From an uncultured Ectothiorhodospiraceae bacterium (GTDB taxonomy: Bacteria; Pseudomonadota; Gammaproteobacteria; UBA9214): a stretch of DNA of 34,566 nucleotides. Location of the stretch: contig CAMYJZ010000010.1 in assembly GCA_947258845.1 (NCBI GenBank), positions 1 through 34,566 of the forward strand, read 5' to 3'. The notes below the pieces were generated by a model. The model was given only the letters and a program-made list of their open reading frames with translations, did not search any database and was not told the origin of the DNA. The position numbers and the translations under genes were made by a program. Of this stretch, positions 32,484-34,566 are shown piece by piece; the first letter of the stretch is position 1; every line of letters begins with the position of its first letter.

Positions 32484-33044
32484 ATGAAACTGGAAACCCT
32501 GCCCGATTACCTGCGTCCCGGCCTCGCCATCGTCTCCATCGGCCTCAATCCCTCGCTGCCCTCGGTACGCGCGGGTTTTTATTTCGCCAATCCACGCAAT
32601 CGGTTCTGGCGAGCCCTGGATGGCAGTGGCCTGGTGCCGGAGTCGCTGGTTCCCGGCGTGGCGGCCATGGCCCGCCTGTTCGAGGAATACGCCATCGGCT
32701 TCACCGACGTGGTGAAGCGACCGACTGCCGGCGGCAGGGACCTGCGGGCAGCCGACTTCCGGGAGGGTGCGCCCGTGCTGCGGGCAAAGCTCGAGGACAG
32801 CGGGCCGCGTATCGCCTGGTTCCACGGCAAGCAGGCCTACTCCAGCTACCTGCGCTACACCGGCGGACCGCGGGGCCCGGTTGGGTGGGGTGAGCAGGAT
32901 ATTCGAATCGGTGTCAGCCGGGTATTCGTAACGCCCAACCCCAGTCCGGCCAACGCAGTGTTCTCGATGCAGGACCTGGTCGGACATTACCGGCGGCTGA
33001 AGGACTGGTGCGACCGGTTGGCGACCCAGGACGCGGATTGCTAG
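32484..33044 (+). CDS. mug: Mismatch-specific uracil/thymine DNA glycosylase Mug
   Basis: A family-2 uracil-DNA glycosylase of 186 residues, which removes uracil or ethenocytosine from mismatched DNA. SIGLNPSLPSVRAGFYFANPRNRFWRAL has the active-site GLNPS motif (GINPG in the E. coli enzyme) with the catalytic Asn. VFVTPNPSPANAVFSMQDL has the NPS intercalation motif. The sequence FTDVVKRPTAGGRDLRAADF lies between. Divergent from the phosphoribosyltransferase gene. The start is ATG with no strong ribosome binding site. Confidence 0.92.
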   Translation: MKLETLPDYLRPGLAIVSIGLNPSLPSVRAGFYFANPRNRFWRALDGSGLVPESLVPGVAAMARLFEEYAIGFTDVVKRPTAGGRDLRAADFREGAPVLRAKLEDSGPRIAWFHGKQAYSSYLRYTGGPRGPVGWGEQDIRIGVSRVFVTPNPSPANAVFSMQDLVGHYRRLKDWCDRLATQDADC

Positions 33045-33069
33045 CGACGGCAGGTTTTTCCCAGTGATC

Positions 33070-33075
33070 TATACT
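33070..33075 (+). promoter_or_regulatory. Candidate -10 element for the YbaK-family gene
   Basis: TATACT lies 33 bases before the start codon; a -35 box is not obvious. Confidence 0.3.
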
Positions 33076-33108
33076 TCATAATTGAACCTGTCAATGGAGG
33101 GGTTGATC

Positions 33109-33576
33109 ATGACTATTGCGTCTACTGTGTCAGACCGCCTGGCCGAATATGATGTCGCCTATGACGTACTGACGCACCCACATACCAGCTCAAGCGGGGA
33201 AAGCGCACAGGCCTCCCATATCCCCGGTAATCGTCTTGCGAAGTCCGTTATCCTGGAAGACGACCAGGGCTACGTTATGGTGGTTGTGCCTTCCAGTCAG
33301 CGCGTTGACCTCGGGGAGTTGCACCGGCAGCTCAACAGGAACCTGGGGCTGGCGAATGAGGGTGAGCTTGGGCAGTTGTTCAGGGATTGTGAAATCGGTG
33401 CGCTGCCGGCAATCGGGACCGCCTACGGCATTGAAACCATTATAGACGACACCCTCGCGGAGCAGCCGGATATCTATTTCGAGGCCGGTGACCACGAACA
33501 GCTGATTCATGTCAGTGCCGAGGCGTTTGAGGCCCTGCTGGGCGACAGCATCCGGCATGGCCGTTTCAGTCATTAA
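33109..33576 (+). CDS. YbaK/ProX-type aminoacyl-tRNA deacylase
   Basis: A 155-residue protein of the YbaK/EbsC fold, which hydrolyses misacylated tRNA in trans. Motifs are YDVLTHPHTSSSGESAQASHIPGNRLAKSVILEDDQGYVMVVVPSSQRVDL (with the conserved catalytic Lys in LAKSVIL) and EIGALPAIGTAYGIETIIDDTL. Specific tRNA substrates cannot be told. The ATG at 33109 has GGAGG eight bases upstream, which settles the start; the track's 33082 is wrong. The TAA overlaps the stop of the convergent gene by four bases. Confidence 0.9.
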   Translation: MTIASTVSDRLAEYDVAYDVLTHPHTSSSGESAQASHIPGNRLAKSVILEDDQGYVMVVVPSSQRVDLGELHRQLNRNLGLANEGELGQLFRDCEIGALPAIGTAYGIETIIDDTLAEQPDIYFEAGDHEQLIHVSAEAFEALLGDSIRHGRFSH

Positions 33577-34160
33577 TCACCACTGACCTGCACACCCGCG
33601 CCACGCGCGGGTGTGCAGGTCGTCCTGCCGCAGGCTCTGCCCTCAGAGTCCGAAGGCCCGGGTTCCCCAGCCGACACCCCCGGTGGTTGCCTCCGGGTGG
33701 TGATGGTGACGCGATTCCCGATATCCTCGACGCGCGTCTCCGGAACATCGATCATCAGCAGGATTTCCCCGTGGGCCAGGGCGTCGCGTAATTCATCGAT
33801 ATGGGTATTGGGCAGGCGGGTGAAGCGCTGGCCGGCCATAAAGCTGGCCAGCATCACGCCCAGCGGCAGCAGCAGCCAGGCATCGAGCCTGCCGACCACC
33901 AGCAAGGTGACCAGGACGCCCAGTGCCAGCCCGAAAACCACCAGGTTGCCATCCCAGAGGACAGCCTCAATGCGCCGCGAAGTGTCGTGAATTTGACGGT
34001 CGGATGCCCCTGGCAGTTCGCCCAGGTAGGTCCCGGAGTCCGCCAGGGCATGAATCTGCTCCGGGTCCACGCCGGCCTGGACCAGTTCATTGACCACGGC
34101 CAGGGCGTGATCCGTGTCCGGCAGCAGAAATAGAGTCGTCGGTCCATGGTCCACCTCCAT
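33573..34160 (-). CDS. Small two-helix membrane protein, probably frameshifted near its start
   Basis: The frame encodes TTLFLLPDTDHALAVVNELVQAGVDPEQIHALAD, then a hydrophobic double helix (LVVFGLALGVLVTLLVVGRLDAWLLLPLGVMLASFMAG) and a cytoplasmic-like DELRDALAHGEILLMIDVPETRVEDI. This fits a small DUF1269-like family whose members begin M-RRLYFLLPD. The in-frame ATG at 34160 has no ribosome binding site. GGAGGT in the right position serves an ATG at 34147 in another frame (MDRRLYF), after which one inserted C (about 34125) would rejoin the conserved frame. The last part (CTPARGAGVQVSGD) overlaps a perfect 16-bp hairpin. Role unknown. Confidence 0.7.
   Translation of the reverse strand: MEVDHGPTTLFLLPDTDHALAVVNELVQAGVDPEQIHALADSGTYLGELPGASDRQIHDTSRRIEAVLWDGNLVVFGLALGVLVTLLVVGRLDAWLLLPLGVMLASFMAGQRFTRLPNTHIDELRDALAHGEILLMIDVPETRVEDIGNRVTITTRRQPPGVSAGEPGPSDSEGRACGRTTCTPARGAGVQVSGD
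33585..33621. terminator. Perfect 16-bp hairpin at convergent gene ends
   Basis: GACCTGCACACCCGCG (33585-33600) and CGCGGGTGTGCAGGTC (33606-33621) flank the 5-base loop CCACG. It lies nine bases beyond the YbaK-gene stop and inside the last codons of the convergent gene. No T-tract follows on either strand, so it may be a rho-independent terminator of weak type, an RNA-end protector or an uptake-type repeat. Confidence 0.5.
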
Positions 34161-34455
34161 TGCAGTCAGGTGTAACCCGGCCCGTTCATCATTCTTGTTC
34201 CGGATCCTGTCAACTCATGCATAGTCCGCCCCCCGGAAACGGCAAGACCGGATTTAGTGGGGTATCGCGCGCGCTGCGGTGTGCCCTGCCGGTCGACGGG
34301 TCGTTTCCCGCCGGCCGGCATCCCGGCTGCAGCGGGTGTCCGCGGATTGCCTGTGCCTAATGACATATAAAACAGGAAGTTAATATCCGGGCGGTCCTGC
34401 GCCTGCGGGTGTGGTGGTGTCCTGGGTTGGTTTGCCGGGAAGGTGAGCATTTCTG
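34161..34455. other. Intergenic region without a gene
   Basis: Nearly 300 bases between the small membrane protein and the tRNA promoter. It is mostly GC-rich, with an AT-richer patch at about 34360-34385 (ATGACATATAAAACAGG) that could carry a promoter element for either direction. No ORF or RNA gene is recognised. Confidence 0.5.
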
Positions 34456-34484
34456 TTGACAGGCATAGGCGCCTGCAACACAAT
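34456..34484 (+). promoter_or_regulatory. tRNA promoter (sigma-70)
   Basis: TTGACA at 34456-34461 and CACAAT at 34479-34484, spaced 17 bases. A GC-rich discriminator (AGCGGGC) follows, typical of stable-RNA promoters under stringent control. The tRNA-Tyr gene begins 17 bases after the -10. Confidence 0.7.
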
Positions 34485-34501
34485 AGCGGGCTTGCATTTT
34501 T

Positions 34502-34566
34502 GGAGGGGTTCCCGAGTGGTCAAAGGGATCAGACTGTAAATCTGACGGCTCAGCCTTCGGAGGTTC
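34502..34566 (+). tRNA. tRNA-Tyr (GTA), 3' end outside window
   Basis: GGAGGGGTTCCCGAGTGGTC begins the acceptor and D arms, with the anticodon stem-loop ATCAGACTGTAAATCTGA carrying GTA. The long variable arm and the start of the T arm (GGAGGTTC) follow. The pattern matches bacterial tRNA-Tyr. The T loop and acceptor 3' strand lie beyond the window. Confidence 0.95.

Overview
The window is chromosomal DNA from a gammaproteobacterium, GC-rich over most of its length. The evidence is the lipA-lipB-ybeD order, SixA, a Bcp peroxiredoxin, a FimX-like c-di-GMP protein, Mug, YbaK and a gammaproteobacterial tRNA-Tyr. The lineage cannot be fixed from sequence alone. The SoxB/5'-nucleotidase-like fragment at the left edge and the mix of small conserved proteins would suit a Chromatiales-like sulfur oxidiser, but that is inference. 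I see no rRNA, no CRISPR array, no phage module and no intact transposase.

Left part (1-7300): the 3' part of a 5'-nucleotidase/SoxB-superfamily gene ends at a clear intrinsic terminator. It is followed by a secreted two-OB-fold (NrfJ-like) protein. On the minus strand lie an outer-membrane beta-barrel gene, a DUF4124 gene, a small inverted-repeat element, and then the lipoate block ybeD, lipB, lipA (lipB and lipA overlap as ATGA).

Middle (7300-20600): small proteins of unknown function surround a 170-bp inverted-repeat element. Next comes an unusual minus-strand pair, a signal-peptide-bearing Pcm and a large membrane spermidine-synthase-like protein. A lipase-maturation-factor protein with a decayed DUF393 domain follows, then a catalytically decayed FimX-like GGDEF/EAL protein. 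The rest is a bcp peroxiredoxin, a DUF3524 (tRNA-queuosine mannosyltransferase-like) glycosyltransferase, a repeat-containing secreted protein, an alpha/beta hydrolase, sixA and a small conserved gene.

Region 20600-25540 looks accessory: it is more AT-rich, has long non-coding stretches, and carries a secreted phospholipase-D-like protein with lamin-tail, TSP3 and dockerin modules. A 47-codon ORF with a signal peptide precedes it. A SPOR protein and a repeat-bearing element follow (61-bp direct repeats, 13-bp inverted ends), and the element abuts the truncated 3' end of a DUF1028-type gene.

Right part (25540-34566): housekeeping and conserved genes. These are a HbpS/GlcG-like secreted protein, two MDR oxidoreductases, a zinc-ribbon protein, a glyoxalase-II-like hydrolase, an LEA-type lipoprotein, a rhomboid protease, a glycine-zipper protein, a phosphoribosyltransferase, mug and a YbaK-family deacylase. 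A small membrane protein appears to carry a one-base frameshift near its start. The window ends inside tRNA-Tyr(GTA), which has a good promoter.

The items most worth a second look are the 24864-25230 repeat element with the broken DUF1028 gene, the PLD/dockerin protein with its upstream mini-ORF, the exported Pcm next to a membrane SAM-binding-fold protein, the degenerate DUF393-LMF fusion, the FimX-like effector and the apparent frameshift at about 34125.
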